From Pseudoglutamicibacter cumminsii (GTDB lineage: Bacteria; Actinomycetota; Actinomycetes; Actinomycetales; Micrococcaceae): a stretch of 64,000 nucleotides of DNA. The stretch covers positions 1-64,000 of the forward strand of contig NZ_QFWG01000001.1 of assembly GCF_003143995.1 (NCBI RefSeq), in the 5' to 3' direction. This document shows positions 1 through 7,808 of the stretch, piece after piece. The notes under the pieces were generated by a model that made no database searches, was not told the DNA's origin, and saw only the letters and a program-made list of their open reading frames with translations. Position 1 is the stretch's first letter; each line of letters begins with the position of its first letter. A program made the position numbers and the translations under genes.

Positions 1-179
1 CATCCTCAAACACGAGAGGTTCGCGTCCACTAAGCGGTCACCACACCACAAACCCACCCCCAACAGCCATACAGCTGCACTGACGGGGTGAGAGACACAC
101 ACAAAACTGAATACAGAACACTATGTTCACGTAACACACAGGTTTCCCCACCAGCAACAACACTGGCAGGGGTGAGAGA
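1..179 (+). other. 23S-5S internal transcribed spacer
   Basis: Non-coding stretch immediately upstream of the 5S rRNA gene. It holds a short hairpin near its start (CCTC...GAGG around positions 4-18) of the kind seen in rRNA processing stems. The 23S gene itself must end before the window. No credible reading frame is seen. Confidence 0.6.
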
Positions 180-297
180 GTTACGGCGGCTATAGCGTGG
201 GGGAAACGCCCGGTCCCATCCCGAACCCGGAAGCTAAGCCCCACAGCGCCGATGGTACTGCAACCGGGAGGTTGTGGGAGAGTAGGACACCGCCGAA
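180..297 (+). rRNA. rrf: 5S ribosomal RNA
   Basis: The roughly 118-nt sequence carries the conserved actinobacterial 5S core: a 5' arm GTTACGGCGG pairing with the 3' CCGCCG region, an internal CCGAACCCGGAAGCTAAG block and GATGGTACTGC in the middle domain. It is the last gene of an rRNA operon whose 16S and 23S genes lie outside the window. The exact ends are set by family comparison and could shift by one or two bases. Confidence 0.95.
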
Positions 298-316
298 CAT
301 AACCACAAATAGAGGA

Positions 317-377
317 TGTTGGTCCTGAAGCTCCCAACCCCCACACCAGGGGTTCGGTCGAAGCATCAGGACCAACA
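317..377 (+). terminator. rRNA operon terminator hairpin
   Basis: A 12-bp inverted repeat (TGTTGGTCCTGA at 317-328, its complement at 366-377) encloses a second small stem (AACCCC / GGGGTT). It lies 20 bases past the 5S gene. There is no strong U-tract, so it may serve processing as well as termination. Confidence 0.6.
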
Positions 378-435
378 CTCATCTAAACCACAAACACAAC
401 CGACCGAGATCTTGAGTCCATTGCGTCAAAGATAA

Positions 436-466
436 GTGCGGCCCCTGTATATAACAGGGTCCGCAC
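436..466 (-). terminator. Terminator of the dehydrogenase operon
   Basis: Inverted repeat GTGCGG-c-CCCTGT (436-448), 5-nt loop, ACAGGG-t-CCGCAC (454-466). Read on the minus strand it follows the aldehyde dehydrogenase stop codon and is followed by a T-rich stretch (CTTATCTTTG). Confidence 0.6.
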
Positions 467-513
467 CTACCGTTTGGGCCGCGTCCTATGTCAGCTGCGG
501 CGTAGCTGATTCA

Positions 514-1989
514 TTAGAACGGAAACTGCTCCGTTCCTTCCGAGACGCTGATCCAGTGATCGGTAGTGAACTCTTCGATTGCCCATTCACCGTTGAAGCG
601 GCCCAGGCCAGAGTTCTTTTCGCCACCGAACATCACGTGAGCTTCATCGTTGACCGTGATGTCATTGACGTGAGTCATGCCGGCCTTAACGTCGCGAGCG
701 AAACGCATACCACGCGTCAAATCACGCGTGTAAACAGCCGAAGAAAGGCCGAACTCAGTGTTGTTAGCGAGCTCGAGGGCGTGAGCCTCGTTGTCTGCCT
801 TGATGATGCCGACAACTGGGCCGAAGATTTCTTCACGGAACAGTTCCATCTCTGGGGTCACGTCGGCGAATACGTGGGGAGAGATAACGCGGCCCTCAAC
901 GGTTCCAGCCACGACTTCACGCGCACCTTCTTCGCGAGCCTGAGCGATCTTGCCAGTAACAGACTTCAGCTGGCTGTCGTTAATGACCGGGCCGACGATC
1001 GTGCTGTCTTCCAGCTGATCTCCGTATGCGATGTCTGTAGCACGCTTGGCATACGCTTCGACAAACTCGTCGTAGAGCGGTGCCTCGACAATGATGCGGT
1101 TGATCGACATGCAGATCTGTCCCTGGTGGAGGAACTTGCCCATGATCGCAGCACCAACAGCTTTATCGAGGTCGGCGTCATCGAGAACTACGAACGGCGC
1201 GTTGCCACCGAGTTCGAGCGCAACCTTCTTGAGGTGCTTACCACCAACCGCAGTCTTACCCACGTCCTTGCCGACAGGAGTAGAACCGGTGAAGGAAATG
1301 AGGCGAGGAACAGGGTGTTCAACGAAGTAGTCGCCGATTTCCGAGCCAGCGCCAACAACAACGTTGAGCACACCCTTCGGAAGGCCGGCAGCTTCGAAAA
1401 TCTTGGCCAGCAGGAGGCCACCGGTCAGGGGAGTGTCAGACGCTGGCTTGAGAACTACAGCATTACCACAGCCCAAGGCAGGTGCAACCGAACGCATCGA
1501 CAACGTGAGCGGGAAGTTCCACGGGCTGATGACACCAACAACGCCCAACGCTTCACGGAACACGTAGTTGGTTTTACCTGGGGTGTTGGACGGCAGGATC
1601 TGCCCGGCAATACGGGTAGGGAAGGTCGCGGCCTCGCGTAGCGAGCCGACGGCCAGACCGGTTTCAACGGTGGCTTTGAGTGCGCTCGAACCGGACTCGG
1701 TGCGGATCAGTTCGATGATGGCGTCGCGGTTCTCTTCGATCCAGTCCGCTGCCTTGTTCAGGATGTCGCCGCGTTCCTTCGGTGGGAGAGCGGCCCATTC
1801 ACGCTGAGCCTTCGCTGCTGCTTCGTAGGCCGCATCGACATCTTCCTGGGAAGCCTGACGGATGGTTGCGATCGGTTCGTCGTTGAACGGGTTCGACGTC
1901 GTTGCGGAACGCTCAGAACTACCTGCGCGCCAGCCGTCGATGTAGAGATCCTCAGAAATCAGGTCCGCGTAGGATTGCGCTTCTGACAT
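514..1989 (-). CDS. NAD(P)-dependent aldehyde dehydrogenase, aromatic-aldehyde type
   Basis: A 491-residue cytosolic aldehyde dehydrogenase of full family length that oxidises an aldehyde to the acid. The oxyanion asparagine is in ISPWNFP (N158), the general base in LELGGNAP (E259) and the catalytic cysteine in GQICMS (C293). The GQICMS context and overall sequence resemble benzaldehyde/vanillin dehydrogenases more than betaine or succinate-semialdehyde enzymes; this is family inference and the substrate is not proven. A Shine-Dalgarno AGAAAGGA precedes the ATG. It is the second gene of an operon with the zinc alcohol dehydrogenase, 40 bp downstream of it, suggesting a two-step alcohol to aldehyde to acid route, plausibly for benzyl alcohol. 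Confidence 0.88.
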   Translation of the reverse strand: MSEAQSYADLISEDLYIDGWRAGSSERSATTSNPFNDEPIATIRQASQEDVDAAYEAAAKAQREWAALPPKERGDILNKAADWIEENRDAIIELIRTESGSSALKATVETGLAVGSLREAATFPTRIAGQILPSNTPGKTNYVFREALGVVGVISPWNFPLTLSMRSVAPALGCGNAVVLKPASDTPLTGGLLLAKIFEAAGLPKGVLNVVVGAGSEIGDYFVEHPVPRLISFTGSTPVGKDVGKTAVGGKHLKKVALELGGNAPFVVLDDADLDKAVGAAIMGKFLHQGQICMSINRIIVEAPLYDEFVEAYAKRATDIAYGDQLEDSTIVGPVINDSQLKSVTGKIAQAREEGAREVVAGTVEGRVISPHVFADVTPEMELFREEIFGPVVGIIKADNEAHALELANNTEFGLSSAVYTRDLTRGMRFARDVKAGMTHVNDITVNDEAHVMFGGEKNSGLGRFNGEWAIEEFTTDHWISVSEGTEQFPF

Positions 1990-2029
1990 GTCGTGTCCTT
2001 TCTTTTTGAAACGGCGTGAAATTCAGTTC

Positions 2030-3145
2030 TTAAGAGGAAACCTGCAGGACGGCCTTGATGGTGCCGCCTTCGTGAGCGTCGGCGATGGCTTGGTCTAGGT
2101 CGTCGAAACCATAGAATTTCACGAGTCGGTCGAACGGGAAGCGGCCCTGCCTGTAGAGCTCGATGAGGGCAGGGATGAGGGTGCGGCTGTTGGAAGAACC
2201 ACCCAGGGTACCCACAACCGTCTTACCGAACAGAGTGCGCATGTGGTCGAGCGAGAACCGTGCCTCTGCTGGGGCTCCACCCACCAGGATGAACGTGCCC
2301 ATGAGGCCGACCGCATCGGCGGCTTGTTCGATGACCTTGATGTTGCCGGTGCAATCGATCACGTAGTCGGCTGGGCCGCTGCAGATCTCGTTGACGGCAT
2401 CGACGATGTTCTTGTCACGGGTATTGACTGTGTGGGTTGCACCGAACTCGCGTGCCAGTTCAAGGCGTGAATCCTGCAGATCCATCGCGATGATCGTGGT
2501 GGCTGGGGTGTTACGCGCCGCCATGATCGCTGCGAGGCCAACCGCTCCGGTGCCGATGATGACGACCGATTCACCGGGGCCCGGCTGCGCCGTGTTGAGC
2601 ACAGCGCCTGCGCCGGTCGTGATGCCGCACGCCAGAGGCCCAAGGAGGTTGAGGTCGATGTCCTCGTCTACCTTGACGAGTGCGTTGGCGCGGGTCAGGG
2701 AGTATGTGGCGAAGGAAGACTGGCCGAAGAAGTGGCCTGAGACGGACGAGCCGTCCGTGCGGGAGTAGGCCGAGGTTCCGGCATCGGGGCCGTGAAGTCG
2801 AATACCGGCGAGCAGCTCAGCGCCAATGTTGAGGCAGTAGCGGTGCTCTCCACGGACGCAGTTGCGGCATTCCCCGCAGAAAGCCCAACCCATGATGACG
2901 TGGTCGCCCGGCTTGATGTCGGTCACGCCTTCGCCGACGGCTTCGACGATTCCGGATCCTTCGTGGCCAAATACGCCCGGCAGGGGCAACGGCATGTCGC
3001 CGGACTGGGTGTTGAGGTCGGTATGGCACACACCGGTAGCTACGACCCGGACGAGGGCTTCTCCTGGTCCGGGGTTGTCTAGCTCGAGTTCTTCGCGAAC
3101 GAATGGTTCGTTGATTCCTTCTACGACGTACGCGTCGATCTTCAT
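2030..3145 (-). CDS. Zinc-dependent alcohol dehydrogenase, aryl-alcohol type
   Basis: A 371-residue medium-chain dehydrogenase. The catalytic zinc ligands are in GVCHTDL and GHEGSG, the structural zinc is held by four cysteines in CGECRNC and the following RYC, and the NAD-binding Rossmann motif is GTGAVGLAA. The start at 3145 is chosen because AGGAG sits 6 bases upstream; a longer frame begins at 3211 but lacks a ribosome site. It is first in the operon with the aldehyde dehydrogenase and would supply its aldehyde. Resemblance to benzyl/aryl alcohol and glutathione-independent formaldehyde dehydrogenases is general, so the substrate is inferred from the pair. Confidence 0.87.
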   Translation of the reverse strand: MKIDAYVVEGINEPFVREELELDNPGPGEALVRVVATGVCHTDLNTQSGDMPLPLPGVFGHEGSGIVEAVGEGVTDIKPGDHVIMGWAFCGECRNCVRGEHRYCLNIGAELLAGIRLHGPDAGTSAYSRTDGSSVSGHFFGQSSFATYSLTRANALVKVDEDIDLNLLGPLACGITTGAGAVLNTAQPGPGESVVIIGTGAVGLAAIMAARNTPATTIIAMDLQDSRLELAREFGATHTVNTRDKNIVDAVNEICSGPADYVIDCTGNIKVIEQAADAVGLMGTFILVGGAPAEARFSLDHMRTLFGKTVVGTLGGSSNSRTLIPALIELYRQGRFPFDRLVKFYGFDDLDQAIADAHEGGTIKAVLQVSS

Positions 3146-3201
3146 GGTGTCTCCTGTTTTTTGTGTGCGAATTATGTGTGGGATGCGAACTCTGGCGTGG
3201 T

Positions 3202-3233
3202 TCAAGGACAATGCGGATCAAGGACAATGCGGA
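3202..3233. repeat. 16-bp perfect tandem duplication
   Basis: TCAAGGACAATGCGGA occurs twice in direct succession in the divergent region between the alcohol dehydrogenase and the TPR gene, about 57 bases upstream of the dehydrogenase start. It could be a duplicated operator or promoter element. The rest of 3146-3521 shows no other clear signal except a TAAAAT -10-like hexamer at 3466-3471 for the plus-strand run. Confidence 0.85.
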
Positions 3234-3521
3234 TGAAGGGCGCTCTGGTAGCGCATGCTCACGGAATCTAACTGGCCCGCTGAACCTACTTCGGAGCCTA
3301 TCAGTCAGTGATTCCCGTCACATCGATGTTGCGTGAGTGGTCTCCTGTGCTTGCGTCGCCCGACATTGTGGTCTAGCAGTCGGCTATCGACCGAGATATC
3401 TTCAGCAACAGACCCTGTGGGTAGGAACCACGATGTGGTGGCGAGCTTTCCCTCGAAGTCGTCGCTAAAATGGTCAGTGGCGCTTGAGGCACGAGCGCGG
3501 CACAATCACAAAGAGGGAAAC

Positions 3522-4769
3522 GTGGCAGACGAGCAGAAACGTCGCTCCCCGCGCGGAGCAGGCCAAGAACATGGCAAGAACCACCACAATCGTGGTGGGC
3601 ACAAACGTGGACACGGCGCCTCACCACGTGGAGAACGCAATCGTGACGGCTGGAAGCGCGGCGAGCGTGGTGGCCGCGATGAACGGTGGAACCGTGGCGA
3701 TCGTCGCCGCGACGATCACCCAGGTCGTAGCGAATGGAAGCGTGACGAACACGACAACCGTCAAGACCGGAGCCGCGGAGAATGGAACCGCGACGAACGT
3801 GGCGGCCGTGACGAGCGCCGCGGACACGGCCGCGCGCAAGGCGATGACCGCCGCCGTGATGGGCAGCGCCGTGATGGCGGGCGTCCAGACCGCCGCCGCA
3901 ACGATCGTCAGCGTGACGATCGCCAGCATAATGAACGCAACCGTCCGCAAGGACGCCGTGGCGGCGACATCCGCGCCGCAAATCGCCCCGACCGCGAACG
4001 CTCCCCAGAAATCGATCCGAGCGTAACCGGGAACGAACTCGATAAAGAAACGCTCCGCGAACTCCGCTTCCTCGACGAAAAGCACCGCCCATGGGTAGCG
4101 AAGCACCTCGTTATGGCCGGCGCACTGATCGATGTTGACCCTGAACTGGCCTTTGCGCACGCAGAAGCGGCGTCGCGCCGTGGTGGCCGCGTCGCCCTCG
4201 TCCGCGAAGCTGTAGGTCTGACCGCATATGCGGCTGGCAAGTACAGCGAAGCACTCCGTGAACTGCGCACCCACCGTCGCATCTCCGGCATCCACGACCA
4301 CATCGCCACGATTGCAGACTGTGAACGTGCGCTCGGCCGGGTAGACAAAGCCCTCGAAACGCTGCGCTCCGACGAAGCGAAGGCGCTCAAGGGCCAGCCT
4401 CGAGCGGAAGCCGCGATGGTCGAAGCCGGAATCCTCCTCGACGCCAACAAGGCGGATGAAGCCATCAAGGCTCTGCAGATTCCAACGCTCGACATGAACC
4501 GCGCTTTCATCTTCAGTCCGCGCCTCTTCGAGCTGTATGCAGACGCACTCGAGGCCACGGGTCAGGAAACTGAATCCGCCGCTTGGCGTGCGCGGATCCC
4601 GGTTGCGATGGAGGCGCTGGGACTCAACGATGTTGAGCCAGAAATCGTTGACCTCGTGGAAGACGAAGCCGACGCGGCCGAGGATGCGGAAGCTAAGCCA
4701 TCGGGCGAAGGCGCAGCTCAGGGCGAGGCTAAGGACGGCGAGACCAGCGGCGAGGCCGACACGGAATGA
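3522..4769 (+). CDS. TPR-like protein with highly charged Arg/Asp/Gly-rich N-terminus
   Basis: A 415-residue protein in two parts. Residues 1 to about 165 are low-complexity and almost entirely R, D, G, E, N and H with repeated units such as ERGGRDER and DRRRD, predicted disordered and strongly nucleic-acid-like. Residues about 170-370 form helical repeats (LAFAHAEAASRRGG, LALGRVDKALETL-type helices) resembling tetratricopeptide repeats. The tail is acidic (E/D/A rich). The GTG start at 3522 has AGAGGGA a few bases upstream and is preferred over the unsupported frame start at 3333. It overlaps the HAD gene by ATGA. Homologues sit at this place upstream of tlyA-nadK-recN in related Micrococcaceae. 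Molecular function unknown; an RNA- or ribosome-linked role is only a guess. Confidence 0.8.
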   Translation: MADEQKRRSPRGAGQEHGKNHHNRGGHKRGHGASPRGERNRDGWKRGERGGRDERWNRGDRRRDDHPGRSEWKRDEHDNRQDRSRGEWNRDERGGRDERRGHGRAQGDDRRRDGQRRDGGRPDRRRNDRQRDDRQHNERNRPQGRRGGDIRAANRPDRERSPEIDPSVTGNELDKETLRELRFLDEKHRPWVAKHLVMAGALIDVDPELAFAHAEAASRRGGRVALVREAVGLTAYAAGKYSEALRELRTHRRISGIHDHIATIADCERALGRVDKALETLRSDEAKALKGQPRAEAAMVEAGILLDANKADEAIKALQIPTLDMNRAFIFSPRLFELYADALEATGQETESAAWRARIPVAMEALGLNDVEPEIVDLVEDEADAAEDAEAKPSGEGAAQGEAKDGETSGEADTE

Positions 4770-5641
4770 GTGGCCACACGCATCAGGACGCGTCCCTGCT
4801 AGACATGCACGACGCGCTTCTGTGCGACCTCGACGGGGTTGTATATGCAGGCCCGGACGCAGTTCCGCACGCGGTCGACGCGCTCGTTGCGGCGCAGGAG
4901 GCCGGTATTCGCGTTGCCTACTGCACCAATAACGCCTCACGCACCCCGGAAGAGGTAGCCGAACACATCAGTTCGCTGGGTATCCCGACCACGCCAGAGC
5001 AGGTCTTCGGTTCCTCGCGAGCCGCTGCGGAACACGCACGGCAGACCGCATCGGAAGCTCACATCCAGGAGCCGACCGCCTACGTCGTCGGGACCGAGGC
5101 TCTACGCCGGGAAGCTACCGACGCAGGGTTCGAGCTTGTTGATTCCGCCGCAGATCAACCCGACTTCGTGCTGCAAGGTTTCAACCCCGACGTCACGTGG
5201 CGGCACCTCGCGGAAGCCGGCTACGCGATCACCGCAGGCGCGCGATGGATCGCGACAAACACCGACACGACGATCCCGCGGGCGGAAGGCATCGCGCCGG
5301 GCAACGGGACGCTCGTCGCCGCGGTAGCGGCCGCGACCGGGCAGGAACCCATCGTGACCGGAAAGCCCGCCCCGACGCTGATGCAGATGGCGGCGAGGGC
5401 CTTGGGAGCACAGAATCCGCTCGTGATCGGCGACAGGCTCGACACCGATGTTGCAGGCGGGAACGCTGCCGGCTTCGCTACCGCGCTCGTCCTGACCGGG
5501 GTCGATACGCTCGCCGCGGCCAAGCAGGCGGAGCCTGGGCTGAAACCGCGTTACGTACTCAATGATCTACGCGACTTGCGTGCACCAGCCCACTCCTGTG
5601 TACTCGAAGAGAGCGGACCTCAAGAGAGCCTGAATGACTAG
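4766..5641 (+). CDS. HAD-superfamily IIA phosphatase, NagD-like
   Basis: A 291-residue haloacid dehalogenase family hydrolase. The nucleophile motif is CDLDGVVY (D21, D23), the second motif the threonine/asparagine of YCTNNAS, the lysine lies in TGKPAPT and the metal aspartates in GDRLDTDVAGG. The cap is of class IIA, as in NagD and phosphoglycolate/4-nitrophenyl phosphatases, so it probably dephosphorylates a small phospho-metabolite. It starts inside the stop of the TPR gene (ATGA) and its own end overlaps the next small gene, so translation is coupled along the run. Confidence 0.88.
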   Translation: MSGHTHQDASLLDMHDALLCDLDGVVYAGPDAVPHAVDALVAAQEAGIRVAYCTNNASRTPEEVAEHISSLGIPTTPEQVFGSSRAAAEHARQTASEAHIQEPTAYVVGTEALRREATDAGFELVDSAADQPDFVLQGFNPDVTWRHLAEAGYAITAGARWIATNTDTTIPRAEGIAPGNGTLVAAVAAATGQEPIVTGKPAPTLMQMAARALGAQNPLVIGDRLDTDVAGGNAAGFATALVLTGVDTLAAAKQAEPGLKPRYVLNDLRDLRAPAHSCVLEESGPQESLND

Positions 5642-5840
5642 CGAGAACTCACCAGAACACCACGCGGCAACGGAACAGCCAGCGCAGGAACAGCCGGCGC
5701 AGGAGCTACCGGCACAGGAGCTGCCGGAAGTGCTGCAGCCGCTCGCTGACCTCGATTCGCTACCGGTCAGCGAACACCCTGAACGGTTCAGCCGCGTTCT
5801 TGACGACCTCACCAATGTCCTGGAGAGCGATCTTCCGTGA
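5634..5840 (+). CDS. Small acidic hypothetical protein
   Basis: A 68-residue protein wedged between the HAD phosphatase (8-base overlap) and tlyA (GTGA overlap). The first half has a short imperfect repeat of P-A-Q-E-L/Q; the second half (residues about 35-68) looks like an amphipathic helix with SEHPERFSRVLDDL. Such a small gene is common at this place in Micrococcaceae, which supports it being real. No function recognised. Confidence 0.72.
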   Translation: MTSENSPEHHAATEQPAQEQPAQELPAQELPEVLQPLADLDSLPVSEHPERFSRVLDDLTNVLESDLP

Positions 5841-6670
5841 GCGCCCCTCAACGCCTTGACGCCGCACTCGCCGACCTCGGCTATGCCCCGTCCCGGACCC
5901 GCGCGGCCGTACTGATCCGCGAAGGCCGCGTCTTCGTCGAAGGCAAGCCGGCGACCAAGCCTTCGGCCAAGGTTAAGCCGGGTGCCAGCATCGTTATCCA
6001 GGAGCATGCCGAAGACCGCTGGGTGGGGCGCGCAGCAGGTAAGCTGCACGCGGCGCTGGAAGCACTCAGCGCTCGCGGGATCAGGTTGCCGATCAACGGG
6101 GCGACGTGCATGGACGCGGGGGCCTCGACGGGCGGATTCACGCAGGTTCTGTTGGATCACGGGGCCGAACGCGTGTATGCGGTCGATGTGGGGCATGGGC
6201 AGCTTCACTCGAGCCTGGCTGAGGATGAGCGGGTTGTGAACCGTGAAGGTGTGAACGTGCGTCACCTTGATCCGGGGTTCATTCCGGGCGGTGTTGATGT
6301 CATGGTGGGGGACCTGTCTTTTATTTCGCTCACGCTCGTGTTGGTGCCGCTGGCCGCACAGCTGCGTGAGGGCGGGCGAATGCTGATGCTGGTCAAGCCT
6401 CAATTTGAGGTGGGGCGTTCGAGGCTGAATAAGGCGGGCGTTGTGGTTCAACCTGCTTTGCGGCGCCATGCTGTGACGAAGGTTCTGGACTTCGCGGAGC
6501 AAGCAGGGCTGGGTTTGAAGCCTGTGACTGTGTTGCGTTCCGAGGTGCCGGGGCAAAACGGAAACGTCGAATTCTTTGTCATGTGGATAAAGGAAAACGC
6601 TGAATCGGAGGATTCATCCACAAGCGAGCGCAACCTGACTGCGTTGCTGGATGCCGTTGACTATTCTTGA
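5837..6670 (+). CDS. tlyA: TlyA family rRNA 2'-O-methyltransferase
   Basis: A 277-residue TlyA protein: an N-terminal S4 RNA-binding domain (residues about 3-65) followed by an FtsJ-like SAM-dependent methyltransferase domain with the SAM loop DAGASTGGFT and motif GDLSFISL. In mycobacteria the family methylates 16S C1409 and 23S C1920 and sets capreomycin susceptibility. The GTG start overlaps the stop of the preceding small gene. The C-terminal 25 residues are a variable acidic extension. Confidence 0.92.
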   Translation: MSAPQRLDAALADLGYAPSRTRAAVLIREGRVFVEGKPATKPSAKVKPGASIVIQEHAEDRWVGRAAGKLHAALEALSARGIRLPINGATCMDAGASTGGFTQVLLDHGAERVYAVDVGHGQLHSSLAEDERVVNREGVNVRHLDPGFIPGGVDVMVGDLSFISLTLVLVPLAAQLREGGRMLMLVKPQFEVGRSRLNKAGVVVQPALRRHAVTKVLDFAEQAGLGLKPVTVLRSEVPGQNGNVEFFVMWIKENAESEDSSTSERNLTALLDAVDYS

Positions 6671-6695
6671 AAGTCGGGAACAACAAGGAGCGTCA

Positions 6696-7808
6696 GTGCG
6701 TCGGATCTTGGTGATGACCCACACGGGTCGAGAAGAAGCTGTAGCGATCGCCATTCGTGCAGTGAGCGTTTTGTCGGCCCACGGCCTCTCACCCGTCATG
6801 ATGCGTGATGAAGTCGATGTGATTGGCCAGTCTCGCATCGACTCCTCCTTGCCGGATGCGGCTTCAAACCTTGAGGTCCTGGGCGAGGGCGTGGGGCTCG
6901 ATGAACTTGAGCTCGTCATGGTTCTGGGCGGCGACGGTACGATGCTGCGCTCGGCCGAGCTGACGCGTGGTAGCAATGTTCCTTTGCTGGGCGTGAACCT
7001 GGGGCACGTCGGCTTCCTTGCTGAAAGTGAAAAAGCGGATATCGACGCGGTGGTTGAGGCGATCGCGAATCGCGCCTACACCGTAGATGAACGCATGGCG
7101 ATTGACGTTCAGGTGTGGCATGAGGGCCGCAGGGGCGCGCATACGTGGGCGCTCAACGAGGCGGCTGTTGAGAAGTCGAACCGTGAACGCATGCTTGAGG
7201 TAGCGATCGATGTGGATGGGTCGCCGATCTCGACGTTCGGTTGCGATGGTGTTGTGTTTGCAACGCCGACGGGATCCACGGCCTATGCATTTTCTGCCGG
7301 TGGGCCGGTGGTGTGGCCCGAGGTCGAAGCCCTCGTGGTTGCACCGATTTCTGCGCATGCGCTGTTCGCTAAGCCGCTGGTTGTTGCGCCTTCGTCAACG
7401 ACCGCCGCTGAGGTTCTGACCCGTACAGATGCGACGGGTGTTTTGTGGTGCGATGGCCGCCGCATGGTTGAACTGGCTCCGGGATCCCGCGTTGAAGTGA
7501 CTCGTTCCAAGACGCCAGTGCGGCTTGTGCGTTTGACGAATACACCGTTCGCGGAGAGGCTCGTGGCTAAATTCAAGCTCCCCACGGTGGGGTGGCGAGG
7601 CCCCGTCGAGGACCCGGGTGCACACCCTAAAACCTCTGAGTTGCCGGCGGTGCACCGCATCAGCGTCGTGGAGCCGCCGCATAATTCGGAGCGCCTGCCG
7701 TCGCATCGGGCCACGGAGCTGTACCACCACGAACCCAAGCAGCCGCTGGGGGAGCAGCCGGGTGCGCTGCCGGAGGAGCAGCAGCGAGGCGGAGGTGAGC
7801 CGCGATGA
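6696..7808 (+). CDS. nadK: NAD kinase with long C-terminal tail
   Basis: A 370-residue ATP-NAD kinase making NADP. The diagnostic GGDGT is at residues 78-82, followed by the NLGHVGFL and TPTGSTAYAFSAGG blocks. The GTG start at 6696 is supported by AAGGAG five bases upstream; the frame is open back to 6651 inside tlyA. The catalytic domain ends near residue 300; about 70 further residues rich in P, H, E and Q form a tail absent from most NadK proteins and are probably disordered. It overlaps recN by ATGA. Confidence 0.93.
   Translation: MRRILVMTHTGREEAVAIAIRAVSVLSAHGLSPVMMRDEVDVIGQSRIDSSLPDAASNLEVLGEGVGLDELELVMVLGGDGTMLRSAELTRGSNVPLLGVNLGHVGFLAESEKADIDAVVEAIANRAYTVDERMAIDVQVWHEGRRGAHTWALNEAAVEKSNRERMLEVAIDVDGSPISTFGCDGVVFATPTGSTAYAFSAGGPVVWPEVEALVVAPISAHALFAKPLVVAPSSTTAAEVLTRTDATGVLWCDGRRMVELAPGSRVEVTRSKTPVRLVRLTNTPFAERLVAKFKLPTVGWRGPVEDPGAHPKTSELPAVHRISVVEPPHNSERLPSHRATELYHHEPKQPLGEQPGALPEEQQRGGGEPR

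Noticed and set aside
436-1641. 401-codon plus-strand frame
   Set aside because: Antisense of the aldehyde dehydrogenase, and its start falls in the terminator.
3621-4940. 439-codon open frame on the minus strand
   Set aside because: Antisense to the charged TPR protein; long only because of the biased codons there.
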